From Gammaproteobacteria bacterium (lineage in GTDB: Bacteria > Pseudomonadota > Gammaproteobacteria > Steroidobacterales > GCA-2729495), in NCBI GenBank assembly GCA_023383735.1, contig JAHDYN010000001.1:1-24409 (forward strand): 24,409 bases of DNA, read 5' to 3'. The position numbers and the translations under genes were made by a program. Below the pieces are notes generated by a model. That model did not search any database, was not told the DNA's origin, and was given only the letters and a program-made list of their open reading frames with translations. Shown here in pieces: positions 16,963 to 22,342 of this stretch (positions are counted from its first letter, which is position 1; every line of letters starts with the position of its first letter).

Positions 16963-16984
16963 GCCCGCGTAATTGCGGGTTTTT
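16963..16984 (+). terminator. Rho-independent terminator behind tRNA-Ser
   Basis: CCCGC (16964-16968) and GCGGG (16975-16979) form a stem over GTAATT, followed by TTTTT (16980-16984). It lies inside the element, so the element supplies the present terminator of the tRNA transcript and insulates its own integrase gene. Confidence 0.75.
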
Positions 16985-17031
16985 CTTTGTCTGTAGCATC
17001 TAATGGGGTCTGAGGAATCCCGGTTGAAGCC

Positions 17032-17137
17032 GGGGGCATCACGGGGCATATTAGGGGGCATGAGCGGTTTTCGATGCCCCCAAGCCAGGGGATGCCCCCA
17101 TTCACGGAAGGAATGCCGATGCCCCTTACCGATGCCC
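17032..17137. repeat. Cluster of GGGGCAT / GATGCCCC repeats before and over the int start
   Basis: GGGGCAT occurs on the plus strand at about 17033, 17043 and 17055, and the reverse form GATGCCCC or a close variant at 17073, 17091, 17118 and 17131. The last two lie at or after the int start codon. Such a cluster next to an att site fits arm-type integrase sites or an int operator. A related CTCGGGGGC is inside attR at 21392-21400, and its inverse GCCCCCGAG is inside attL at 16933-16941. Confidence 0.5.
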
Positions 17138-18342
17138 GCGTAAAGGCTGCCAGTCCACGCGAGAAACCCTATAGGTTGTGGGATGCCCACGGGCTGTATT
17201 TGGAGGTGAGTCCTGCCGGTGGGCGGTTATGGCGGTTCAAGTATCGGGTCGCCGGTAAAGAGAAACGATTGGCTCTAGGCGCTTACCCAGAGGTTGGGCT
17301 AAAGGAAGCCCGTGAGAAGCGCGACGATGCCCGGCGGCTCAAGCGGGATCATGTAGACCCTGGTGCGGCTCGCCGGGATGCCAAGTCCGCGAAGATTGCC
17401 GAAGAACGGATAGCCGGTGCCACGTTCAAGGTTCTTGCCGAGGAATGGCTGGCAAAAAATACTCCCCGCTGGTCTGCTGGCCATGCCGGGACGGTGCGGG
17501 ATCGGCTCACAACTAACGTTTACCCGTGGATCGGCAGCAAGCCCATTGCCGCCATCGAGTCTCCTGCTGTCCTGTCTGTCATTCGCCGTATCGAGGCGCG
17601 TGGGGCACCCGAGGTAGCCCGCCGGGTGTTGCAGGTTGTTACGCAAATATTCACATACGCGATTGCGACGGGTGCAGCTATCCGAAATCCTGCCGCTGAT
17701 CTGCGTGGAGCAATTCCGCCACCGCCCAAAGGCCATCACGCCAGCATCACAGACCCCCGAGGGGTAAGCAGTTTGCTCAAGGCGCTGGATGGCTATAGCG
17801 GCGCGTTTGTTACCCGTTGCGCCATCAAGTTGGCTCCACTGGTCTTTGTCCGCCCCGGTGAGTTACGGCGGGCAGAGTGGGCAGAGTTCGATACAGACAA
17901 CGCAGAGTGGCGTATTCCTGCCGAGAAGATGAAGGCACGAGCTGTGCATATCATTCCCCTGAGTAGGCAGTCCCTCGCCATCATCGAGGAACTGAGGCCG
18001 CTAACTGGCGATGGCAAGTACCTGTTTCCATCGGTGCGTTCACCGTCCCGGCCAATGTCAGAAAACACCGTTACCGGTGCTTTACGCCGCTTGGGCTATA
18101 CGGGTGAGGAAATGACCGGGCACGGCTTCCGCAGCATGGCGAGTACCCTTCTGAATGAGCAGGGCTGGAACCGGGACGCTATCGAGCGACAACTAGCCCA
18201 CGGTGAACGAGACAAGGTGAGAGGCGCTTATAACTACGCTGAGCATCTGCCCGAACGTCGCCGCATGATGCAGGCATGGGCTAACTATCTGGACGGCCTC
18301 CGCAATCGTGAGAACGTTGTGCCGTTTCTGCGGGAAGCGTGA
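17119..18342 (+). CDS. P4-type tyrosine integrase
   Basis: About 407 aa. The N-terminal DUF4102-type arm-binding domain (PLTDARVKAASPREKPYRLWDAHGLYLEV, about 1-85) is followed by a core-binding domain (about 100-190) and a C-terminal catalytic domain. The catalytic residues can be placed: R245 in VRPGELR, H335 and R338 in HGFR, H361 in LAHGE, and Y371 in GAYNYAEHL as the nucleophile. All are present, so the enzyme may be active. Start: ATG 17119, because GGAAGGA (17106-17112) lies 6 nt upstream; ATG 17113 would touch it and the frame upstream does not look like integrase. It catalyses integration and excision at tRNA-Ser. The promoter region carries the GATGCCCC repeats. Confidence 0.95.
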   Translation: MPLTDARVKAASPREKPYRLWDAHGLYLEVSPAGGRLWRFKYRVAGKEKRLALGAYPEVGLKEAREKRDDARRLKRDHVDPGAARRDAKSAKIAEERIAGATFKVLAEEWLAKNTPRWSAGHAGTVRDRLTTNVYPWIGSKPIAAIESPAVLSVIRRIEARGAPEVARRVLQVVTQIFTYAIATGAAIRNPAADLRGAIPPPPKGHHASITDPRGVSSLLKALDGYSGAFVTRCAIKLAPLVFVRPGELRRAEWAEFDTDNAEWRIPAEKMKARAVHIIPLSRQSLAIIEELRPLTGDGKYLFPSVRSPSRPMSENTVTGALRRLGYTGEEMTGHGFRSMASTLLNEQGWNRDAIERQLAHGERDKVRGAYNYAEHLPERRRMMQAWANYLDGLRNRENVVPFLREA

Positions 18343-18343
18343 A

Positions 18344-18838
18344 ATGCCCGCACCCAAGCGCAGGAAGCCATCAAAGATCATTCCACCTGATCCGCCCGGC
18401 GGAAGCCCTGAGCAGGCGATTGCAGCTTTTTGTATGGCTGCATGGAAAGGCATACCGCCGCCGCCAAGGGTTACGCAGTGGATAGCGGACTGCTTGGCTG
18501 AGATCGAGAATGACCCCAATCATTTTGCGCGTCGTGCATTCGGCATGACAGCCAAGGGTGCGCCGAAAGATAGCGGTACAAGTGTTGATTACCTTCTCTT
18601 TGTAGGACTAGCTCGACGATACGGCCACACGCTCGATGATGCCGTTGCCCATGCGGCGGACGTTTTCAAGAAATCGTCAGATACCATTAGCAAAGCTGTC
18701 AGAGGCATGAGAACCCATAGGCTAGAAGGTCTCCGCACAGACATGATGGAACAGGCGTTACTTAAGCATGGTCGGTCGTTGCCATTACCCCCGGGGAAAT
18801 TAACCAAAGCCAAGAGGCGAACCCCCGCCAAGAAATAG
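18344..18838 (+). CDS. Unknown basic protein with a possible helix-turn-helix
   Basis: A 164-aa protein I do not recognise. It begins one base after the integrase stop, with GGAAG about 7 nt before its ATG, so it is probably in the int transcript. N- and C-termini are rich in Lys, Arg and Pro (KRRKPSK; LTKAKRRTPAKK). The middle has the helical stretch YGHTLDDAVAHAADVFKKSSD followed by TISKAVRGMRTHR, which could be a helix-turn-helix reading DNA. A role as DNA-binding accessory or directionality factor of the element would fit the context but is only a guess. Confidence 0.7.
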   Translation: MPAPKRRKPSKIIPPDPPGGSPEQAIAAFCMAAWKGIPPPPRVTQWIADCLAEIENDPNHFARRAFGMTAKGAPKDSGTSVDYLLFVGLARRYGHTLDDAVAHAADVFKKSSDTISKAVRGMRTHRLEGLRTDMMEQALLKHGRSLPLPPGKLTKAKRRTPAKK

Positions 18839-18873
18839 CCGTCAATTATTGGCTCTCTCGCGTCCAAGTCCGA

Positions 18874-18914
18874 TCGCATTTAATCGGTTCCGTGGTTCAA
18901 CGGAGTAAATGCGA
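18874..18914 (+). promoter_or_regulatory. Leader hairpin covering the alpA ribosome-binding site and start codon
   Basis: Outer arms TCGCATTTA (18874-18882) and TAAATGCGA (18906-18914) pair perfectly, and an inner stem TCCGT/ACGGA closes a GGTTCA loop. The inner stem contains the GGAG of the ribosome-binding site (18902-18905), and the last base of the outer stem is the A of the ATG. In RNA this would hide the start; in DNA the 9-bp arms could be an operator for AlpA. Confidence 0.55.
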
Positions 18915-19117
18915 TGACCAGTGCAAATGAGAAAGTAATCCGCCGTCCCGAGGTTGAAGCGCGTACTGGGCTGCCCAGAAGTACCCTCTATGACGCGATA
19001 AAGCGTGGCTCGTTTCCTCGCCCTATCAAACTCTCGGAAAGGTCCGTGGCATGGGTTGCTTCGGAGGTTGATGCGTGGGTTGCGGCCCGTATTCACGAAG
19101 CCCGCAGGGTAGCCTGA
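18914..19117 (+). CDS. AlpA-family transcriptional regulator / excisionase-like protein
   Basis: A 67-aa protein with the typical AlpA pattern: VIRRPEVEARTGLPRSTLYDAIKRGSFPRPIKLSERSVAWVASEVDAWVAARI, a winged MerR-like helix-turn-helix. Members activate or control integrase and excision in P4-like elements. The ATG at 18914 has GGAG 8 nt upstream. Its stop overlaps the next start (TGATG), so it begins a chain of coupled genes. A strong inverted repeat spans its leader (see separate entry), pointing to translational or autogenous control. Confidence 0.9.
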   Translation: MTSANEKVIRRPEVEARTGLPRSTLYDAIKRGSFPRPIKLSERSVAWVASEVDAWVAARIHEARRVA

Positions 19118-19344
19118 TGGCAATTCCGCTTCCCCACGGTTCCGCCCGTTGCCTCTGCCGGGCTTGTGGCGAGTATTTCTCCACGCCAGGCACCTTCGAC
19201 CGGCACCGCCAGAATGGGGCTTGTTTAGCCCCGGAGCGGGTGGGGCTGGTACGCGACCCTATCGGGGTCTGGAAACGCGCTGAAATCCGTACTCCGGAGG
19301 CTCTGGCGCGAATCCACGCCGTTACCTTGGGGGCGCAGCTATGA
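19117..19344 (+). CDS. FDXHR-type putative zinc-binding protein
   Basis: A 75-aa protein with CLCRACGEYFSTPGTFDRHR followed by NGACL: two cysteines spaced CxxC, then an FDxHR motif, then a last Cys, the layout of a small phage- and element-borne zinc finger. The Cys/Cys/His/Cys set suggests one bound zinc ion. The rest (VGLVRDPIGVWKRAE..) has no recognised domain. Its ATG overlaps the alpA stop by one base and its stop overlaps the next start (ATGA), so translation is coupled. The partner or nucleic acid is unknown. Confidence 0.8.
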   Translation: MAIPLPHGSARCLCRACGEYFSTPGTFDRHRQNGACLAPERVGLVRDPIGVWKRAEIRTPEALARIHAVTLGAQL

Positions 19345-19805
19345 GCGAGTTCACGGTTATCGGTGGCATCCCGCCGCTACTGCCAGAAGGGAGTTACCAA
19401 CTCGCCTACCTTGGTAATCGGACGATTGCAGGGTTTGCCGGTTCAAAGTCCAATACACGCGGACACAAGGCCGGAAAGCTGCGGATCGATTTTCGGGTAG
19501 TAGACGTTGGTGAGTATTTCGATGTGGAAGTTCCCACCTTTTTCAACGTCCTGGTGCCTATGCAGGCCAGCTTTGGGCGGAACGGTGCCTTTGCGCTAGT
19601 GCCGAATAGTAGCTTCCTGCGCGCCTACCTAAAGCTGTTCGGTCGGGTGAAGCGACGCGATCGCTTGTCGCTGCGGCGATTCAAGAACGTGGTGATTGAG
19701 GCCAGCGTCAGGACGGTTAAGCAGGATCGCAATCAGAAGCCGCTGGCTGAGTCCTGCCACTACTCCGTGGTGGATGAGTTGATACAGGTGGTGGCCGGAT
19801 CATGA
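19341..19805 (+). CDS. Unknown 154-aa element protein
   Basis: A soluble, probably beta-rich protein I cannot assign with confidence. It begins FTVIGGIPPLLPEGSYQLAYLG, continues GKLRIDFRVVDVGEYFDVEVPTFFNVLV and FLRAYLKLFGRVKRRDRLSLRRFKNVVIEASVRTV, and ends CHYSVVDELIQVVAGS. I recall similar proteins next to AlpA regulators in small integrated elements, with no known role. The mix of beta-strands, aromatic and basic residues would suit a nucleic-acid-binding fold such as an OB fold, but this is inference. It overlaps its neighbours by ATGA at both ends. Confidence 0.75.
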   Translation: MSEFTVIGGIPPLLPEGSYQLAYLGNRTIAGFAGSKSNTRGHKAGKLRIDFRVVDVGEYFDVEVPTFFNVLVPMQASFGRNGAFALVPNSSFLRAYLKLFGRVKRRDRLSLRRFKNVVIEASVRTVKQDRNQKPLAESCHYSVVDELIQVVAGS

Positions 19806-20032
19806 GTCTGTTGCCTTTCCTTTCCCGTCCTTTCCCATCCCAGCCTATCCCATCCTACTTCCTTCGAACCTGTACCCCGGCTGCAGCCCTTGAGGCTATT
19901 AGCTCTCATACGTTCAGGGCGTTGGATTGTTTGGCAGAAAACGGGCGGAGGTTTTTCAAGAATTGTTGGCTGTGCAGGCCGACGCAACGAATTCAGCCTT
20001 TGGGTAAAAGCGGGCTGAATGACATCCAGTAG
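19802..20032 (+). CDS. Doubtful 76-aa ORF with Pro-Phe-Ser repeats
   Basis: The ATG at 19802 overlaps the preceding stop (ATGA), which argues for a real gene. The N-terminus (FLSRPFPSQPIPSYF) is a low-complexity product of a pyrimidine-rich tract, and the rest has no recognisable domain; it contains two cysteines (NCWLC). It may be a true small protein, the truncated start of a longer gene lost when the IS arrived, or only an open frame over a DNA structural element (G-quadruplex motif on the other strand). Confidence 0.35.
   Translation: MSLLPFLSRPFPSQPIPSYFLRTCTPAAALEAISSHTFRALDCLAENGRRFFKNCWLCRPTQRIQPLGKSGLNDIQ
19824..19851 (-). other. G-quadruplex motif on the minus strand
   Basis: On the minus strand four GGG runs are separated by 7, 2 and 7 bases (plus-strand CCC at 19824, 19834, 19839 and 19849), which meets the usual G3+N1-7 rule. 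It lies in the beginning of the doubtful ORF. It could pause polymerases or mark an origin; only the sequence pattern is seen. Confidence 0.45.
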
Positions 20033-20043
20033 CCAACTGCTTT

Positions 20044-20087
20044 CCCCGGGTAGCGGTGTACGCCGCCAAGTGTCCACCGCCCCGGGG
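20044..20087. repeat. Long imperfect palindrome in the element
   Basis: CCCCGGG (20044-20050), TA, GCGGTG (20053-20058) is mirrored by CACCGC (20075-20080) and CCCGGGG (20081-20087): 13 paired bases with a 2-nt bulge and a 16-nt loop. No T-run follows. It sits in the 157-bp gap between the 76-aa ORF and the IS, where I see no gene. It may be a terminator-like hairpin, an operator, or a single-strand origin. Confidence 0.5.
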
Positions 20088-20189
20088 TCCAAGAAGGTAA
20101 GCGGAACTGATTGTAATGGACGGACGGCATGACGCGAATCTTCTAATAGATCGTGACTTCCGGAATTTTCTGACCAGTACGCGTAAGGG

Positions 20190-20226
20190 GGTAATCCCCC
20201 CTTTATTAGCTCTTGGCAGAAGTGGA
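20190..20226 (+). repeat. IS terminal inverted repeat (left)
   Basis: Starts GGTAATCCCCCC and includes TTAGCT and CAGAAGTGGA, matching the reverse complement of the right end with a few mismatches and one gap. It lies immediately downstream of the orfB stop codon region. Confidence 0.8.
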
Positions 20227-20227
20227 G

Positions 20228-21055
20228 CTAAGCGGCCATCGCCAGTTTCTGTATCGGGGTGATGCCGCCGATGGCCATATTCGGACGCTCGTGGTTGTAA
20301 GTCCAGAGCCAGCGAGTAGCTGATTCCCGGACGTCATTGATGGACTCGAACAAGGTCTGGCTCAGCCAGTCGTAACGCACGGTGCGGTTATAGCGTTCAA
20401 CGTAGGCATTCTGCTGCGGCTTCCCGGGCTGGATATGTTCAAGGTGGATACCGCGGCTCCGCGCCCAGTCCCGCAAGGCTTCGCTGATGTACTCGGGACC
20501 GTTGTCGCAGCGGATCACCGTCGGCGACCCGCGCCACTCGATGATCTGCTCCAGGGACCGGATCACGCGAGCTGACGGCAATGACAGATCCACTTCGATG
20601 CCCAGTCCTTCGCGATTGAAGTCGTCCAGCACGTTGAACAGGCGGAACGTTCGCCCATCACTCAACTGGTCATGCATGAAGTCCATGGACCAGACCTGGT
20701 TGATCGATGCCGGCACGGTCAGTGGTTGCGGCTTCTCGCGCACCAGGCGTTTCCGCGGCTTGATGCGCAGGTTCAGCTCCAGTTCCCGGTAAATCCGGTA
20801 CACGCGCTTGTGGTTCCAGCCAAAGCGCTTCACGTTGCGCAGGTACAGGTAGCACATGCCGAAGCCCCAGTTCTTCTGGTTGAAGGTCAGCCGCAGCAGC
20901 CAGTCGGCAATGACGGCGTTCTCGTCCGATAACCGCCGTTGGTAGCGGTAGCAGGTCTCGCTGACCGAGAAGTCAGCGCAGGCCTGGCGAACGCGGGCCC
21001 CGCGGACCTCGACCGCCCATCTGGCCATCTCACGCCGCTGAGATGGCCTCACCAT
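20228..21055 (-). CDS. IS3-family transposase OrfB (DDE catalytic part)
   Basis: About 275 aa from the ATG at 21055, which lies in the A7 run overlapping the orfA stop; in vivo it is probably made mainly as an OrfAB fusion by -1 frameshift. It carries the HTH_21-like start (RREMARWAVEVRGARVRQACADF), then an rve-type integrase core with D in WSMDFMHD, D in IRCDNGPEY and E in NAYVERYNR, the last two separated by 35 residues, as expected for DD(35)E enzymes. The end NHERPNMAIGGITPIQKL is typical. No inactivating mutation is seen. Confidence 0.93.
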   Translation of the reverse strand: MVRPSQRREMARWAVEVRGARVRQACADFSVSETCYRYQRRLSDENAVIADWLLRLTFNQKNWGFGMCYLYLRNVKRFGWNHKRVYRIYRELELNLRIKPRKRLVREKPQPLTVPASINQVWSMDFMHDQLSDGRTFRLFNVLDDFNREGLGIEVDLSLPSARVIRSLEQIIEWRGSPTVIRCDNGPEYISEALRDWARSRGIHLEHIQPGKPQQNAYVERYNRTVRYDWLSQTLFESINDVRESATRWLWTYNHERPNMAIGGITPIQKLAMAA

Positions 21056-21315
21056 TTTTTTGTGAGGGCCTCCTTCATGATCTCGGCCCGCATCTGTACC
21101 TCGGCGTACATCTTCTTCAAGCGCCGGTTCTCTTCTTCCAGTTCCTTGATCCGGGACATCATCGGCACATCCAGGCCGCCGTACTTCGCCCGCCACTTGT
21201 AGAACGTGGCGCTGCTGATGCCATGCGTCCGGCACAGCTCCGGAACCGGGCTACCGGCCTCCGCCTGCTTCAAAATGCCAATGATCTGGCTGTCGGTAAA
21301 TCGCGATTTCTTCAC
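21049..21315 (-). CDS. IS3-family transposase OrfA
   Basis: An 88-aa protein with a helix-turn-helix (MKKSRFTDSQIIGILKQAEAG, then CRTHGISSATFYKW) and a leucine-zipper-like coiled coil (ELEEENRRLKKMYAEVQM). It binds the IS ends and, fused to OrfB by frameshift, makes the transposase. GGAG lies 7-8 nt before its ATG. The last codons run through A7 (21061-21055), the slippery site for the -1 shift into orfB. Confidence 0.93.
   Translation of the reverse strand: MKKSRFTDSQIIGILKQAEAGSPVPELCRTHGISSATFYKWRAKYGGLDVPMMSRIKELEEENRRLKKMYAEVQMRAEIMKEALTKKW
21055..21061 (-). promoter_or_regulatory. A7 slippery site for -1 frameshift between orfA and orfB
   Basis: Seven A on the minus strand, read as ACA AAA AAA TGG TGA in orfA. 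Slipping back one base gives AAT or AUG GUG AGG in the orfB frame. This is the usual way IS3 elements make the OrfAB fusion. The same bases supply an ATG for separate OrfB synthesis. Confidence 0.75.
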
Positions 21316-21347
21316 GGGAATCTCCTCGACTCAGATTACGAGAAAAT

Positions 21348-21385
21348 TCCACTTCTGGCTTCAGCTAAATTCAGGGGGGATTACC
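21348..21385 (-). repeat. IS terminal inverted repeat (right)
   Basis: Reverse complement begins GGTAATCCCCCC and continues TGAATTTAGCTGAAG and CAGAAGTGGA. It lies upstream of orfA, so it should also contain or adjoin the transposase promoter. Confidence 0.8.
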
Positions 21386-21451
21386 GGCATTCTCGGGGGC
21401 AAATTCTTACAAGCCTGCCTGTAACCATTGCTAATACTGATTATTCGCGTT

Positions 21452-21467
21452 CCTCTCCCTCCGCCAT
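21452..21467 (+). repeat. attR: 16-bp copy of the tRNA-Ser end
   Basis: CCTCTCCCTCCGCCAT identical to 16913-16928. It marks the right edge of the element, 66 bp from the IS end. The 218 bp from here to the response regulator hold hairpins and an operator but no gene I can support. Confidence 0.88.
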
Positions 21468-21475
21468 TCATTTTT

Positions 21476-21515
21476 CTATTCAACAGAATAGTACTTGGCC
21501 CGATTTCGTCGGGCC
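21476..21515. repeat. Two tandem hairpins after attR
   Basis: CTATTC-AACA-GAATAG (21476-21491) and GGCCCGA-TTTCG-TCGGGCC (21497-21515). They would have followed the tRNA-Ser before the element arrived, so the second may be its original terminator, although no good T-run follows it. Confidence 0.45.
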
Positions 21516-21626
21516 GGGAATTCCCCCGACATCAGGAAAGAGGACATGCATGATGGCCGGCTTGCTTGCCAGTGCATGGGCTTTCCAGACGCGATACCGG
21601 CTATCACACTGACCGGACGCGGATTC

Positions 21627-21643
21627 CTTAAGGCAAGCTTCAG
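21627..21643 (+). promoter_or_regulatory. PmrA/QseB-type box upstream of the response regulator
   Basis: CTTAAG-GCAAG-CTTCAG matches the YTTAAG-N5-YTTAAG consensus with one mismatch. It lies 42 bp before the start of the regulator gene, a suitable place for autoregulation. An exact copy of the consensus lies before ygiW. Confidence 0.6.
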
Positions 21644-21685
21644 GAATCCAGTCCACAGTCCACGTTAAAGGAGGGCAAAGGTCCC

Positions 21686-22342
21686 GTGTATCTGCTGCTC
21701 GTGGAAGACGATCTCGGCCTCGGCCAGGCATTGCACAAGCTCCTGTTGCGCCACTACCGTGTCCATTGGGTCCGGTCGCTGGCTTCGGCCCGGCGTCATT
21801 TCGATGCGGCGGAGTATGACGCCATGCTCCTTGACCTCGGTTTGCCTGATGGTGATGGCGTCGATTGGCTGCGTACGCTGCGGGCCGAAGGATGCCTGAT
21901 GCCGGTGCTGATAATTTCTGCCCGCGACCAGCTGGATGATCGGGTGAAGGGTCTGGACACGGGTGCCGACGACTACCTCGTCAAGCCCTTTGAACCTGAT
22001 GAGCTGCTGGCGCGGATCCGGGTCCTGCTCCGGCGGCAATCCGGGGTTGCGCAGCCGCGAATCACCTCCGGCGCACTGAGCTTTGCGACGGAGTCCCGTC
22101 AGTTCTACCTGAGTGATGAAGCGGTGAACTTTTCTCCGAAGGAACACCAGATCCTTGCGGTGCTCATTCAGGCTGGCGGCAAGCCAGTGAGCCGGGAGCG
22201 GCTCACCCAGCAGCTCTACGGTCTCGGTGATGCTGCGGACTCCAACACGCTGGAGGTCCACATTCACGCCCTTCGGAAAGTGCTGGGCAAGGACCGGATA
22301 GAGACCTTGCGTGGCTTTGGTTACCGGCTGGTCGCCCGATGA
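21686..22342 (+). CDS. OmpR-family response regulator, QseB/PmrA-like
   Basis: A 218-aa two-domain regulator. The receiver (1-118) has the acidic pocket E7-D8-D9, phosphoacceptor D50 in LLDLGLPDGDG, and K100 in YLVKPFEPDELLARIR. The winged-helix DNA-binding domain (about 130-215) has FSPKEHQILAVL, VSRERL and the recognition region SNTLEVHIHALRKVLG, ending in LRGFGYRL. The start is GTG 21686, giving the usual MxxLLVEDD beginning; AAAGGAGG lies about 12 nt upstream. Its stop overlaps the kinase start (ATGA). The locus resembles qseBC, with a ygiW-type gene nearby, and a PmrA/QseB-type box lies in the promoter. The signal is unknown; qseB is the likely but unproved name. Confidence 0.92.
   Translation: MYLLLVEDDLGLGQALHKLLLRHYRVHWVRSLASARRHFDAAEYDAMLLDLGLPDGDGVDWLRTLRAEGCLMPVLIISARDQLDDRVKGLDTGADDYLVKPFEPDELLARIRVLLRRQSGVAQPRITSGALSFATESRQFYLSDEAVNFSPKEHQILAVLIQAGGKPVSRERLTQQLYGLGDAADSNTLEVHIHALRKVLGKDRIETLRGFGYRLVAR

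Larger units (their letters stand above)
20190..21385 (-). mobile_element. IS3-family insertion sequence (IS407-like by its proteins)
   Basis: About 1.2 kb with orfA and orfB on the minus strand. Terminal inverted repeats share GGTAATCCCCCC exactly (20190-20201 and 21374-21385) and continue imperfectly through TTAGCT and CAGAAGTGGA over about 37 bp. Both reading frames are intact, with a -1 frame relation at an A7 run. No matching 3- or 4-bp target duplication is seen next to the ends (AAGGG on the left, GGCAT on the right), so flanking DNA may have been deleted or recombined. The ends are placed by the repeats and may be off by a base or two. Confidence 0.88.
16913..21467 (+). mobile_element. 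Small integrative element in the tRNA-Ser gene, with an IS3-family insertion
   Basis: Bounded by a 16-bp exact direct repeat: the tRNA-Ser 3' end (16913-16928) and its copy (21452-21467). It begins with an integrase reading inward from the tRNA, as usual for P4-type elements. Genes in order: integrase, unknown 164-aa protein, AlpA-type regulator, FDXHR-type zinc protein, unknown 154-aa protein, doubtful 76-aa ORF, then the IS on the opposite strand. Without the IS it is about 3.3 kb. No replication, packaging or conjugation gene is recognisable. Its coding sequence is visibly less GC-rich than the flanking host genes. It may be a minimal satellite or a remnant. Confidence 0.88.

Noticed and set aside
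17074..17118. Integrase start at 17074 or 17113
   Set aside because: 17113 touches the ribosome-binding site and the 17074 extension is made of the GATGCCCC repeats; 17119 has correct spacing and the usual integrase N-terminus.
20044..20087. Palindrome as an ordinary Rho-independent terminator
   Set aside because: The loop is long and no T-run follows on either strand.
21550..21612. Short open frame of 20 codons (ATGATGGCCGGC start) before the response regulator
   Set aside because: An AGAGG is near, but there is no other evidence and it is not related to anything I know; the box and promoter region of the regulator follow directly.
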